NCBI GenBank assembly: GCA_015143295.1
Contig: JABCRI010001043.1
Span: 1 to 64,000, forward strand
Direction: 5' to 3'
Source: Tetracentron sinense
Taxonomy: Eukaryota; Streptophyta; Magnoliopsida; Trochodendrales; Trochodendraceae
DNA: 64,000 bases
In this document: in pieces, positions 11,505-22,225 of the stretch
Layout of the letters: each line of letters starts with the position of its first letter
Numbering within the stretch: the first letter of the stretch is position 1
Position numbers and translations under genes: made by a program
Notes under the pieces: model-generated
The model's input: the letters and a program-made list of their open reading frames with translations, nothing else
Databases searched by the model: none
Told to the model about the DNA's origin: nothing

Positions 11505-12339
11505 TAATGTGTAACGCCCCCGACACCTCGATCGGCGTGTAGAAAGAGAAAGGGAAAGAGTTAGAGAGAGAAAGTAAAGGTTTGAAGGCGAGGAGCTTCA
11601 CCATGAGGTTGATCGCCCTCCTGAGCGCGTTGGCGGTGTTCGTTTCGGCCCTAGACGCCTCGAAGTACGTGAAAGAGGTAAAACCCCTTCCATCTCTTAT
11701 CTTTTTCCTCTTATTTTGTTATATTTTGTATGTGGAATGAATGTGCGTGTTTTGGCATGGATGGAAAAGGGTCGGAGACCCCGTGGATGTTGTATGAGAA
11801 GGTGGTGGAACATAGAAAAGTGAATAGAGGGATGTAGCCTCGGTCTAGGGTGTAAGAACCTTGGATTTAGGCTCACTGTGTGAATGGCGTGGATGGAAAA
11901 GGGTCGGAGATCCCTATGTGATGTGTGGAAGGGATGTGCATGTAAAATGAGTAGAGGGGTGTAACCCTCAGTCACGGGTGTCAAAACCCCGGATTTAGGC
12001 TCACTGTGTACTGGGCGACCGATTGCCAATGCCCAGGCTTGCCTATTTGGGTTGTGATGAAGCTTGAACTTCATGTGAACCTTCAAGGAGTCTCGATCGG
12101 ATCCCATGTATGATGGATCGTCACTCTAAGGTGACAAAAAGTTGATTTGAGTGTTGTGTAAGATGATGGACACCTCCATTGGCTTGGAAACGTTCCCTAA
12201 CAGGATGGTATGTTACCGGATGTGGTCTACGGGCACGAGGCTCAACTGTTTTAGTTAATCAAGCGAGGCTTGGGTTAACTGGGGTTATTCGATGGTTAGA
12301 AAACCTAACCAGGGTTAAAGTATAGTCATCTGTGACTAA

Positions 12340-13400
12340 TAGTTGTGAGTGAGTGGATTATTATCCATAGATCCTCTTTAACTAGGTCAGGAGTGGTGAT
12401 GTCGTATAGCCTTCCATAACTGATAGTCGGGAATGGGTGGATTATTATCCATAGATCCTCTTTGACTAGGTCAGGAGTGGTGATGTCGTATAGTCCTTCG
12501 TGACTGATAGTCGGGAGTGGGTGGAATAATATCCATAGATCCTCTTTAGCGAGGTAAGTGACTGATCGTCGGGAGTGGGTGAAATAATGTTCATAGATCC
12601 TCTTTGGCGAGGTACGTGACTGATTGTCGGGAGTGGGTGGTGTGTTATCCATAGATCCTCTTTGGCTAGGTCTGGAGTGATGGTATGATGTAGTCCTCCA
12701 TGACTGGTAGTCAGGAGTGGATGAATTTGATATCCATAGATCCTCTTTAGCTAGGTCTAGAGTGGTGATGTTAAGTGAGTCCTCTGTGACTGATAGTCAG
12801 GAGCGGGTGGATTTGATATCCATAGATCCTCTTTGGCTAGGTCTGGAGTGGTGATATTAAGTGAGTCCTTTGTGACTGATAGTTGGGAGTGGGTGGATTT
12901 GATATCCCTAGATCCTCTTTGGCTAGGTCTGGAGTGGTGGTGTTATGTTAGTTCTCCGTGACTGATAGTCGGGAGTGAGTGGAATTGATATTCATAGATC
13001 CTCTTTGGCTAGGTCTGGAGTGATGGTATGATGTAGTACTCCGCATGGTTTTAAAAAACGCCGAAACCGTTACGTAACGCCCGTTACGTAACGGTTTCGG
13101 TGAACACCGTTACCCGTTACCGTTACATTACACCTACATATTTTTTTTTTAATTTTTATTTATTGTGATTTTTTTGATTTTTTAAGCCAAAAAAAAAACT
13201 CCGTAAAGGTCGAAACTGTTACGTAACGGCGTTACGTAACGGTTTCGGCCGTGTCCGTTACGGTGTCCGAAACCCTTTTTTGAACCTTGGTCCTCCGTGA
13301 TTGATAGTCGAGAGTGGGTGGATTTGATATCCATAGTGGTGGTGTTATGTGAGTCCTCAGTGACTGATAGTCTGGAGTGGATGGTTATGTTATGCCTCTG
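12340..13400 (+). repeat. Minisatellite of roughly 80-90 bp units within the TG...CA element
   Basis: Degenerate copies of a unit containing TGACTGATAGTCGGGAGTGG, TATCCATAGATCCTCTTTGG and GAGTGGTGATGT run head to tail, about twelve in all. Some units are shortened to about 60 bp (12545-12640). The array is interrupted at 13044-13289 by a MITE and resumes to about 13400. Confidence 0.85.
13044..13289. mobile_element. hAT-like MITE (CATGGTTTWAAAA end type) nested in the minisatellite
   Basis: The left end CATGGTTTTAAAAAACG matches the complement of the right end (CAAGGTTCAAAAAAGGG). The flanks GTACTCCG (13036-13043) and GTCCTCCG (13290-13297) form an 8-bp duplication with one mismatch. The interior consists of palindromic GTTACGTAACGG motifs. 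The surrounding minisatellite resumes exactly after it. Confidence 0.75.
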
Positions 13401-14177
13401 ATAGAAATGTCGTGAGAACGAGTTCCCCACCGTGGCTGAGATTAGATGATTTGTGTTGATTCTGTGAGTGAATGCCGGATGTATATTGAGTCTAAAAACT
13501 CAAGGTATGGTTTGAATGGGCGTGGGCCTGGTTGTTTAATATGTGAGTCTACGGACTCAGGTGTAAAGGTTGTACACGGGCGAAAGTCCAGTCGATCGAG
13601 TTTGTGGACTCGAGAATAAAGTGTGAGTGGTTATCTAGATCGATCACCTGATGTCGTGGATAATGATTGGATGAGTTTGAAAAATTAGAGGTCGGGAACC
13701 TCAGTTAAGGTAAAATAGCCCTGAGTGACCTCAGGTCACGGATTACGATATTATATATTATTATAATATGAGAATTGCACTATAATACGATATCGTTATT
13801 GATGATTGTTACTAGGTGGAAAATAACCTAGATGAATAGTGGATTTTGCAGGGCTCTATAACTCACTCTTCTCATTTTATGTCATTAGATCCTGAAGCGG
13901 TTACCGATTGGTAAAAAGCTATGCTTGATAGAGTTTGGAAAGTGTACTGGCACAATTGTGGCGCCAAAAGTAGAGGCTACTGTAGCCAGTGAGGTAATGC
14001 AGTTGCTTATGATGGGTTATTGTGATAACCAGTTGTTATTGCTTATATAAGCTTGTAAGAAAAGTTAAAAATTCCTGCATTTTCGTAGGTAAAGCCTTCC
14101 GCATGCGTGGTTATGACGAAGTGGCACGCGTCTCGGAACTTGATTCCTTAGGTGCGGGTTCGGGGCGTCACATAATG

Positions 14178-15180
14178 TGTTGGACTGATCTCACTCTCTT
14201 TTTCTCAATCCTTGTGTAGTGATAAGCAATTGACACCAACGGTCACACACTACTTGATGCCAATATGGCTTCCATGGCGTCAACCCTCCTGGTCTCCTTC
14301 TATTGGCCACCAAACCTACGACCCCTATGATCCCTCGGTGTGACTAAAATGGTAACATGGTCATGAAGTCAAGATGTCAATGAGAACAACATTCAATATG
14401 GTGTCCATTTGGTGCTGAGGTTGCACCTACGTGGCAAGTGTCAACAATCCACCATCAACAAAAGCCCTCCGCCTAATTGAGTGCCCCAGTATGACGCTCT
14501 TGTCAGGCATTTGGAGACGGTGTTCACAAATATCATAATCGATCAATGTTTGCATGTTGAACAACAAAACATTCGATCAACCAAACGGAACTCATCCATA
14601 AACGGATTTGTGTGTGAGTGCAAATTGGAAAATTGGACCAACAAAGGATGGATGAGTCTATATTGATGATTCAACTATCATAATATGAGTGGACCAATGT
14701 AGAGGAATTAATCATCTCAGAGTGAATGGGTGCATGTCATAACAAATCGACAATCTTGGAGTGATTAACTCATGAGGAATTAACCATTTTAGGGTGGTTA
14801 GCCTGTGCAAATGATGGTTTGACTACCTCAGGGTGGTTAGCCAAATAGGATTCTATTATCCTTCAGGTCTAGAGACCTTTAAGGCATGAGCCCTCTCAAG
14901 CCATTTGCCATTTGGGTGCAACTGCCATTTAACCTCTACATTTCACAAGTGGGTAGTTAAGAATGTGAGTACCAAATTTTGCGTACCACTAACACATTTG
15001 CCATGCAGTGACCTAGTCCTCGATGGTTCTAACCGAACTTATGAAAGAGGCGCCATGACCTGCCTTATTGAGGTGTGATAGCACTTGCCTTGGTTAATGA
15101 GTCTCTAATCATAAGTCATTTCCCCCTTCTAATAGAATATGGTTTATTTAGGGTGCAATGACCCACAATTTTCATACTAA
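14178..15180. other. Unassigned sequence
   Basis: No coding frame with family motifs. Around 14700-14850 a short motif (AGGGTGGTTAGCC and variants) recurs a few times, suggesting a degraded tandem repeat. Confidence 0.35.
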
Positions 15181-15675
15181 AGGGCATTGAAGCCCATAGA
15201 CATTGTAAGGGCATATGCACCCTCGTAGAGGTGATATGCTAAGGGCATAGGGAGGTGACGTGCAAAGAGTGTAGGGACCCATAGAATGTGACATGCCAAG
15301 GACGCAATAAGGCAATGTGCCCAAGTGTATAGGGACCCATGTTAGAGTTCTACACTCATTAGAATCCTTCTACTCAACCTCACTGTATACAATTCTTTGA
15401 GAAAATCACAAAGAGTTGTAAACGATGAGGTTGAGTAGAAGGAGGCCTATGAGTGTAGAACTCTAACAACCCACAGGGAGACGACATGCCTAGGACACAG
15501 GAACCTACTGAGGCGATGTGCCCAATGGTGCAGGGATCCATACAGAGGCTACATGTCGAGATACAAAAGATCATTGAGGCAATGTGCCCAAGGGTGTAGG
15601 GATCCAAAGAGAGGCAATATGCCTAGTACATAGGGGCTGTTGAGGCGATGTGTCCAAGGATGCTGGGACCCACAA
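15181..15675 (+). repeat. Degenerate tandem repeat, unit about 65 bp
   Basis: A unit containing GATGTGCCCAAGGGTGTAGG, GACCCATAGAGAGGC and ATGCCTAGGACA recurs with start points near 15317, 15519, 15583 and 15650 (spacing 64-67 bp) and weaker copies before. The first gap is enlarged by the insertion at 15340-15468. Confidence 0.8.
15340..15468. mobile_element. 129-bp near-perfect hairpin element with 5-bp TSD
   Basis: The ends are TGTTAGAGTTCTACACTCAT and its exact complement, and pairing continues for about 60 bp per arm. ACCCA flanks both sides (15335-15339 and 15469-15473). TG...CA ends plus a 5-bp duplication resemble LTR ends, and TGTTAGAG is a common start of plant copia/TRIM LTRs, so this may be two LTR ends head to head rather than a classical MITE. 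Confidence 0.75.
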
Positions 15676-16063
15676 GTGCCATGTAGGCATCCTTTTACTC
15701 TTGTCGCCTTTTGGTTGTCTACCTTACATGCCACGTGGTGATGACCTGTTAACTACTTGTATCGTAGAGGAGTCATGTAAGCTGGGTCAAAATTTGCCAT
15801 CAACATTATCCTTTTGAGGACCATTTGAGGATAGCCATTGCAATATTATCCAAGGCATTGAAGCTAAAACTGGGAGCAGTAAACTAGATGTAATGGCAAA
15901 TTCAAAATAGTGATTTACTATCCAAAAGAAACACCAAAGGTAGCATTAGTAGCAATTCTAGGTGATGCTAATATAGTAATCTATTATAAACCAAAAACTA
16001 GTGCAGTCTCGAGGCAGGCATCAGCACATAAAACAACTAGCAGCATCTAATCAATTCAAAAAG
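15676..16063. other. Unassigned sequence
   Basis: Ordinary AT-rich intergenic sequence; nothing recognised. Confidence 0.35.
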
Positions 16064-16511
16064 CATGGTTTAAACACCCGGAAAAAAAAAACTAGAAAGT
16101 TAGGTAGGTTGAGTAACTCGAAAACTTGAAAAAAAATCTCGACTAGGTCAAACTCGGGATATATATGTAACAACTTGAAAAACGTGAGTTAAAATAATTC
16201 AAAAGTATGCTGGTTTTACAGCCTCAAACCTAAAGACTAGGTTTAACAAAACCCATAGCAGGTTGTCTTTGTAGACCAAAAAAATATGATGCAAACATTG
16301 TGTAACGTTGGAGTTTAGGTTTTAAAAAATGATAAAAATATCATTATGTGACTCGACCTAGTCTGGCAAGTCGAAAAACATAGCTCAAGTCACCCAAGTA
16401 ACTTGACAAATGGTGTCTCCTTCGAGTTTTGAGGTGACTCGACTGGAAATTCAGTTGAGTCGAGTAACTCAGCCGAGTTACTTGGGTGACTCGCTGAGTT
16501 TTCGAACTATG
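16064..16511. mobile_element. MITE of the CATGGTTTAAA end type with CGAGTTACTCG repeats
   Basis: The left end CATGGTTTAAACACCC matches the complement of the right end (CATAGTTCGAAAACTC). Both subterminal parts are rich in GAGTAACTCG and GTGACTCG palindromic motifs. The target duplication is obscured by flanking A-runs. A fragment with similar motifs occurs at about 51870-52010. Confidence 0.65.
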
Positions 16512-18600
16512 CAAAAAAAGTGAAGAATGTGAATGCTCGTCATCTTAAGTATAGCTATCATGTGGTATAAGTAACAAAAAAGTTTAGTTGTTAGGCAACA
16601 TGCATTTTGGGTCTTTGAGAAACGCCACAAGCATCATAGATGACTTTAATCAATCGCTTGTGACCAGTGTGCCATTGAACAAGTTAAAATTAATGCAATT
16701 ACTGAGCGTAAAGGACGCCACCAAGCTTGCATGAGACATCAAGTGACTAATGTGTTCTGTATGAATAATTATGGAATAGACACCATAAGCAATGTTCAGC
16801 TAGAGGACAGGTCCATCAACTTGGTTACTGCCACCGTCAGCACTGCCCAATTTATAAACTGCTCATGCCCACTAATTGGATAATGACGTTGTAGCCTAGA
16901 GACAAACATTACTCACATATAGGAACTACAATTATCAATAAATCAAAATCAAACATCTCCATGAATAAAAATAGAAATGACAATAACGTGGATAAACACC
17001 ATAGATAGAGGTAGATTTTCTGCTCAAGATTATCATTTTCAAATAAATAAAACTTTTTTTAATGGGTTACAAATAAATGGCTCTTTACTTTCTTTAATCT
17101 TCTTAGTCGTACCAAGTTTCCCTTTTGACCTCAGTTACTTGCATTGTAATAATTAAAGTTTATGAATTGCATGAGTTTATGACAACAAATCTGTAATGCT
17201 CTATTGGATTAAAGTTTAGTTCCCACTTTCCACTCAATGTGTCATACTTCATTGCCCCGGGTAGCTCATAATACAAGAAACAACAATTGAATTACATCGA
17301 AATGTTTCTTGCTCTTTCGAGTAAGTAATATATATGAGCCAAAAGAAAAAAAAAATGCGAAGGGCTGCACTAAGCTAGAGATGGAAAAGTAATTTATACA
17401 ACAATTATACTAAACGTAAAATTTAGAAAATGATAGAAAACCTTGCAAAAAGGTGTATTTCCAGAGCACAACCCGAATTTCGACATCTGGACAACAGCTA
17501 GAGACTAACTAGATTCACTTGGATATTCCCAAAAAAGAATAAATATTTCCTTTAGACAAATATTCAAAATGAACTTGAAAAAACAGAAAAGAGCCCTAGA
17601 GCTTCCTGAGAATTGAGGCATGGAATATACATGACAATAAGAACCTAACTCATTCAATAAGTTTATAAGATCTTACTAAAAGAGCAAAAAAGAGGTGTTT
17701 GCCAATTTTATCTGCTTGAAACCTCAAATTTCAGACTTTTTGAAACTTGTGTTAAAAGTTCTCATAAGCCAAAAAAAAAAAAGACTTTAAAAAAAAAAAT
17801 CAATATTTTTTTAAAGCTTGGGTAAGACTTGGCAAAGTCTTACATTACGTAACAGTTAAGACCGAGTACCATAATACCCATATAAATACCCTAACTTTGT
17901 ATGAATTATACTATCGGCAAGTTTTATTTCCGTGATGGCACTGTATCACCAACCATCACAGGTAAAAATAGAAAACCGAATTCAAATAAATGGAGATGAA
18001 AAGACTCACAACAAGGTCTGCAACTGCTAGACTAGTAACCCTCAAACTGCTACTACTGTATGCTCCTCAATGCGCTAATAACATAAGAACAATATCAATA
18101 AGTAGAACTAAGATGCAATTTGATATTCAAATCTGTTCTAGAAACTTTAAGATACAAACAAACATATAGATGCAAAAAAAAAAACACAACTTGTGCAACA
18201 AACTCAGCAGGATACAATCACGCAATATTAAATTCTCTGTTAATTGTGTTAAATGTGCATTTGCTAATGATATCTGTTTGATCGAGTGTTTATTTTATCA
18301 AAGAATGTGAAAGTATTTTCATAAATAAGGTACTATGAATTATACTAAACAAGAAGTCAAGCTATGCACTTGCTGCTTAAAAATGAGAATCTATTTTTTT
18401 TTTGGTAAGGAGGGTATCCAAGCCTCTTAGAGCACCCCACTAAATCCCCCGGGCACGTGCAAACCCCCCCAATCACAAACATCAAGTAACCATAACATCA
18501 ATGGTGATGAATAGATAGAACAAAGTCAAGTATTAGAAAAGTACATAACAACTTATCTGGTAAACATCAAGTAACCATAACAGGCTCCACGCACCAAACA
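16512..18600. other. Unassigned AT-rich sequence
   Basis: No gene is supported. A T-run followed by GGTAAGG near 18394-18410 resembles the reverse complement of a retroposon tail (compare 54626-54643). Confidence 0.35.
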
Positions 18601-18725
18601 TGAATTTTTTTTAACGCCTATATTTTTCCAACATGTTGCTGATTATAACTCATCAAGAGTTCCAGAACAAACATAGCCCATATATCAATCTGTAGATTAT
18701 GTACACGTAAATATAGAATATTTAT

Positions 18726-19100
18726 TGTAAATACTCCAATAAATAATCTTCCATCAGGAACTAGAAAAAAAAATTGACAAAAATCAAATAAGGATTCCAC
18801 TATGCTAGAGATCAATAAAGCTCCTGCAGGTAGACCAGTAGAGAGAGGGAGAGATTCGTACCTGCGTGCTTCGTTCTCAGTGCGTGGTAACCATAGGATT
18901 TCAGGAAGAGGAGGAGAGAGGAGGGAACAGAGTCAGAAAAAGTACAAGCAGCAGAAAATCCAGAGGGGTTGGTAGTTCCCTCACAGCAGAAAATCTCTCA
19001 TGCAACGGCAGCGGCGGCCGCGGAATCCCTCTCCCGGTTGGGTTTCTGAGGAAAGTTAATTCGCGGGGAAGAAAGAGCATTATATCAGTAGGGGTATTTT
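18726..19100 (-). other. Candidate exons of a minus-strand gene (5' leader plus possible Sm-like piece)
   Basis: The minus strand has a GC-rich block (about 19090-18862) ending CGCAG|GTACGA, like a non-coding first exon with a donor. Downstream, after a T-rich acceptor TTTTCTAG, a frame at 18764-18726 reads LVPDGRLFIGVFT, resembling the DGR-x-F-x-G strand of Sm-like proteins such as plant NAA38 auxiliary subunits. No further Sm exons were found to the left, so this is either a broken gene or coincidence. Confidence 0.25.
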
Positions 19101-19188
19101 AGGTGGTTTCGTGAAGGGTTTTTTAGGTAAATAAAGTTTGGCCAAAATTGAAACTTTGAAGGGCAACGGATTACCTGACCAAATATTT

Positions 19189-19367
19189 TTGAGAAATGCT
19201 GGCCCTAATCTCAGTCAAACTCTAAACTCTACTCTCAGTCTTCACCAACCACTTGTCTATTCTTGATGAGAGAGAATGTTTGAACCACCATAACTAAATT
19301 GAAAATGGATAGGTGGTTGATGGAGGCTGAGAGTAGAGTTTGACCGAGAGTAGGGAAAGCACGCCTC
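19189..19367. mobile_element. Foldback MITE
   Basis: The left arm CAGTCAAACTCTAAACTC and on to ACCAACCACTTGTCTATT pairs with the right arm, whose complement reads CGGTCAAACTCTACTCTC and on to ATCAACCACCTATCCATT. The arms are about 70 bp with a small AT-rich loop. Like the 5973 element it is preceded by GAGAAATGCT. Confidence 0.7.
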
Positions 19368-19376
19368 AATATTTTT

Positions 19377-19670
19377 AGGGTGCTGTTAGATGCACACCAA
19401 TATTTGATCACTGCACACCATAAGTAAAAAAAAAAAAATATTTACCGCGTAACATTAAATTGGTACTATTAAATTGATAAAATTACTTGTACACACTAAA
19501 AATAAAAAAAATGCCTATAAATTTTATAGGGTGTTGTTAGATACACACCAATATTTGATGATTGAACGCCATCAGTAAAAAAATATTGACTGCCCACCAT
19601 CAAATTGATAAAATTATTTGTACACACCAAAAATAAAAATAAATGCCTATAAATTTTATATCTACACACC
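19377..19670 (+). repeat. Two-copy tandem repeat, unit about 149 bp
   Basis: The first unit (from about 19377) and the second (from about 19526) share AGGGTGYTGTTAGATRCACA, ACCAATATTTGAT, AAATTGATAAAATTA, TTGTACACAC and TGCCTATAAATTTTAT in the same order. Confidence 0.85.
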
Positions 19671-19734
19671 ATTTACAATTGTTAGAGATTTTATGATTGA
19701 GATCCAACTCATCAATTGATTGTTATCTCTGTAC

Positions 19735-19860
19735 CGATGATGCCTTAAATGAACTTAATGGGACTCTGGCAATCTTCGCAAACCCTGAGGTTCTTGGTGA
19801 TCCTTATAGGGATTCCAGGAGATACAGATGAGGCCAAAGGCGAGGGATAGTCATATGGGA
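19735..19860 (-). pseudogene. Fragment of a DYW-type pentatricopeptide repeat protein
   Basis: On the minus strand one frame reads PGIPIRITKNLRVCEDCQSP then IKFI and a stop. This matches the signature before the DYW deaminase-like domain of plant organelle RNA-editing PPR proteins (usually I-R-x-x-KNLRVCGDCH-x-A-x-K-x-I-S). Just upstream in another frame is LSLAFGLI, the preceding conserved segment, so at least one frameshift is present. Pentatricopeptide repeats and the DYW end are absent. It is a short relic. Confidence 0.6.
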
Positions 19861-20255
19861 GAAAGATACAAATGCTTTTACCATGACACAGCAAAATGGG
19901 CAAGGATGCAGCACGTCTTGCAGCCTCGTTTGACCCTTCAATCTTGTTCCTCAAGCTCCTGCAAGACAACAATTGTTTACCGATATACATGGGCACCTTG
20001 AATTCACATATTTCTTTGGGTACAGATTGTCATTTCCATATTTCCACTTAGACCAACAACTGCACTTAGATTGACTGGGTACAGATTGCAATTCCCATAT
20101 TTCCCTTGAGCACAACAAGTGGCAGAGTAGAGGGAGGTCACCGCACCCATAGGGAGGTCGCTGCACCCATACAGAAGCCCCCAACACCATGTTTTACTGC
20201 AGTGAAAAAAAAAGAACATTTGAATGATGATGAGGTATGGATCACTTGTAATGCG

Positions 20256-20905
20256 CTAAACAACGCAAAGTCCGCAAAACACATACAGAAGTATACCCAA
20301 AATGTTTAAATCTGTGTGTACAATGCAACCCACACGAAAATCTTCATGAAGATATCTTAAACCTCTTGCAGCTCCTATAGCAACCTTCATCCTCCAAGCC
20401 TTAATCTCATTTCCCTCTGCCCCTGCAGAAACTATCGTCACAAATTATTGGTCAAGCAGCTCCAACAAATGAATGCACGAAACAAACCTAGGTGCTTGAA
20501 TAACTTGACATACATGAAATTCATGTGAGTATATATATATGTGTGTGTGTGTGTGTTTTAATATAAGTAGCAGAAGGTTTCAGACAAGAGTTTTGAACAT
20601 GACCAAATATAAGAAAATCTAAGTTTCCTTGCTACACAGATTCTAAATTTTTAAGAACACTCCTGCTACCTCTTCTATCATTGGCAAAAAAACTGAAATA
20701 TTGTTAATAGTAATAATAATGGTGAAGAATCTTAAAAGTTATATTATTATTTTAGCTTACCATACAAGTGCTTGTCCAAGGAACCATTGCAAGCAAACTC
20801 ATAGATGAGGAGTCATTCCTTTTCAATGCAGTAGCCCACCAACATCACCAAATTCCTGTGTTGTTCACAGCTCAACACTGACACTACATGTTGGGCTAAC
20901 AAGAG
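20256..20905 (-). pseudogene. Receptor-like protein kinase fragment, inactivated
   Basis: Two exon-like pieces are seen on the minus strand. At 20905-20758 the translation gives SVLSCEQHRNLVMLVGYCIE, an in-frame TGA in place of the usual arginine, then LLIYEFACNGSLDKHL. This is kinase subdomains IV-V. At 20441-20256 it gives KVAIGAARGLRYLHEDFRVG then CIVHTDLN, the catalytic-loop region, with HRD changed to HTD. The pattern matches PERK-like or receptor-like cytoplasmic kinases. The ATP-binding lobe and the DFG/activation segment are missing. Stop, motif loss and truncation argue that it is dead. Confidence 0.75.
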
Positions 20906-21390
20906 CCCGTAGAACCCAACAATCAGCCAGAGCGAAATATCTTCTAGCCATCAAAAATCGCTGTTAATTTGCAAACACATCTAATTTGAGGACTCAGTTC
21001 GTCCAAAGATCCAATTCTTGACCAAAAAAAGTTAATTGCTCTAAACTCTAATCCTAACAAAACAGATCACATCCTTCTTCAAGGGATCATGAGCACCGAA
21101 AGAGAAATAAACGGAAAAGAGAAAATCCAAAACCCTAACTTGAAGTGGGTAAAAAATACCTTTGAGAGCATTGGCAACCGCCAGAGAATGGAAAGAGTCC
21201 AAAACAGGGGAAGAGCAAGAGAAAGAAAGGGATGAAGAACTGGAAAAAAAACAACCATTTCGCACCAAGTTTTCTTGAAAAGAAGATAGGGTGCGTTTAT
21301 TAAGAAACATGAAAATAGAATATGAATGAAAAAAAAAAAATTGGGATGTGGTAATCATTTATTGGGGTGCGCCTATCACCACCCAATTTT
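20906..21390. other. Unassigned; one 105-codon minus-strand open frame
   Basis: On the minus strand 21358-21041 is open. It contains a serine-rich stretch (CFFSSSSSLSFSCSS) and a possible donor AAAG|GTATTT near 21160. A first exon with an organelle-type leader is imaginable, but no downstream exon or family match was seen. Confidence 0.25.
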
Positions 21391-21395
21391 TATTT

Positions 21396-22225
21396 TTTAT
21401 TTTTGAGAAAAGCTGAGATTAGGCAGATCCCAACTTGCGATATCGAGTGTGTGTCTGCATGTGTGGTGTGCGCGTGTTTCCTTTCTTGCCTTCAGTAATC
21501 ACCTTGTGGTGTACCAAAAAAAAACCCTGCAATAAAGCGGAAAAACTACTTTTATAAATTTAGGGGCCGTTTGACATCAATTCTGACAATTCTCTCATTC
21601 TGAAAGAGAATTAATTCTTATAAGTTTTGATTCTTGTAATCAATTTTGTACTGTGAATGCATTTGGTAACTATCGGTCAGAATCAATTATGAAGAAAGAA
21701 ATAACAGAATTACGTTTGAATGAAAAAAATAAAAATAAAAAAAATAAAAAATAGGCATTAATATTTTTATGTCATCAACACATATAAGTATCATAAAATA
21801 TCAAAATTTTTATAATGTCTCATCTTTCTCATCAATTTTGATGCTTATCTTGTTCGTTTTAAGCGTGTTTCTCAGAATTGATTCTAAAAAGTGACTTTTT
21901 TTTTTGTTCCCTAAAAATTGTGCGTAACGCAGGACGATTCTTAAAATCGTTTCCTAAAAATGACTTGCCAAACGCGTTTAGACTGTTTCTGTCCCTGCCC
22001 CATCTTCGTTAATAATTTTAGCCAATCCTTGAGGGAAATTAGTTGGGCATACACATACTCCTAGCCAAATATTTTTATTTTTTATTTTTTATTTTTGAGA
22101 AAAGCTGGGGTTAGGCAGATCCCAACCTACAATATCAAGAAAAACTGCTTTTGCATAAATTTACACCAAGCCCCATCTTCATTAATAATTTTAGTCAATC
22201 CTTGAGGGAAATCAGCCGGGCATAC
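21396..22225. repeat. Duplicated block, one copy split by a MITE
   Basis: Positions 21396-21560 plus 22003-22055 correspond to 22080-22225: both contain TTTTGAGAAAAGCTG, TTAGGCAGATCCCAAC, a CTTTT-ATAAATTTA segment, CATCTTC-TTAATAATTTTAG and CAATCCTTGAGGGAAAT. The part containing TTAGGCAGATCCCAAC also resembles the tail of the minus-strand SINE at 47423-47552, so these may be SINE tails. Confidence 0.7.
21562..21977. mobile_element. MITE-like insertion (GGGCCGTTTG end type)
   Basis: Comparison with the uninterrupted copy at 22140-22175 shows extra sequence here. It begins GGGGCCGTTTGACATCAATT and ends near TGACTTGCCAAACGCG, with CGTTTGRCA shared as an inverted end motif. It is AT-rich and non-coding. 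The exact ends are uncertain. Confidence 0.55.

Larger units (their letters stand above)
11603..14151 (+). other. Candidate three-exon reading frame inside the TG...CA element
   Basis: An ATG at 11603 opens 25 codons with a signal-peptide-like start (MRLIALLSALAVFVSA, then LDASKYVKE), ending at 11677 before GAG|GTAAAA. An acceptor TTAG at 13885-13888 precedes a 105-nt in-frame segment (13889-13993) containing CLIEFGKCTGTIVAPKVEA, ending GAG|GTAATG. A third acceptor CGTAG at 14084-14088 precedes 20 codons and a TAG at 14149-14151. All three pieces are phase 0 with GT-AG borders, giving 80 residues if spliced. I recognise no family. Short open segments can be chance, and LTRs often carry cryptic splice sites. 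Confidence 0.25.
11510..14172 (+). mobile_element. 2.66-kb TG...CA element, probable solo LTR
   Basis: The element starts TGTAACGCCCCCGA and ends TCGGGGCGTCACA, imperfect inverted termini of about 13 bp with the TG...CA ends of LTRs. A perfect 5-bp duplication TAATG flanks it (11505-11509 and 14173-14177), as expected for retroviral-type integrase. No second copy or polyprotein is present, so a solo LTR from recombination is the simplest reading. The centre carries a minisatellite (12340-13400), with a MITE nested at 13044-13289. A possible three-exon frame is listed separately. Confidence 0.7.

Noticed and set aside
12326..12652. 108-codon minus-strand frame with repeated DLWI-type motif
   Set aside because: It is the translation of the minisatellite in the TG...CA element; the unit length happens to keep the frame open.
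12340..13400. Possible CRISPR-like regular array
   Set aside because: Units are contiguous degenerate tandem repeats without unique spacers, in plant DNA.
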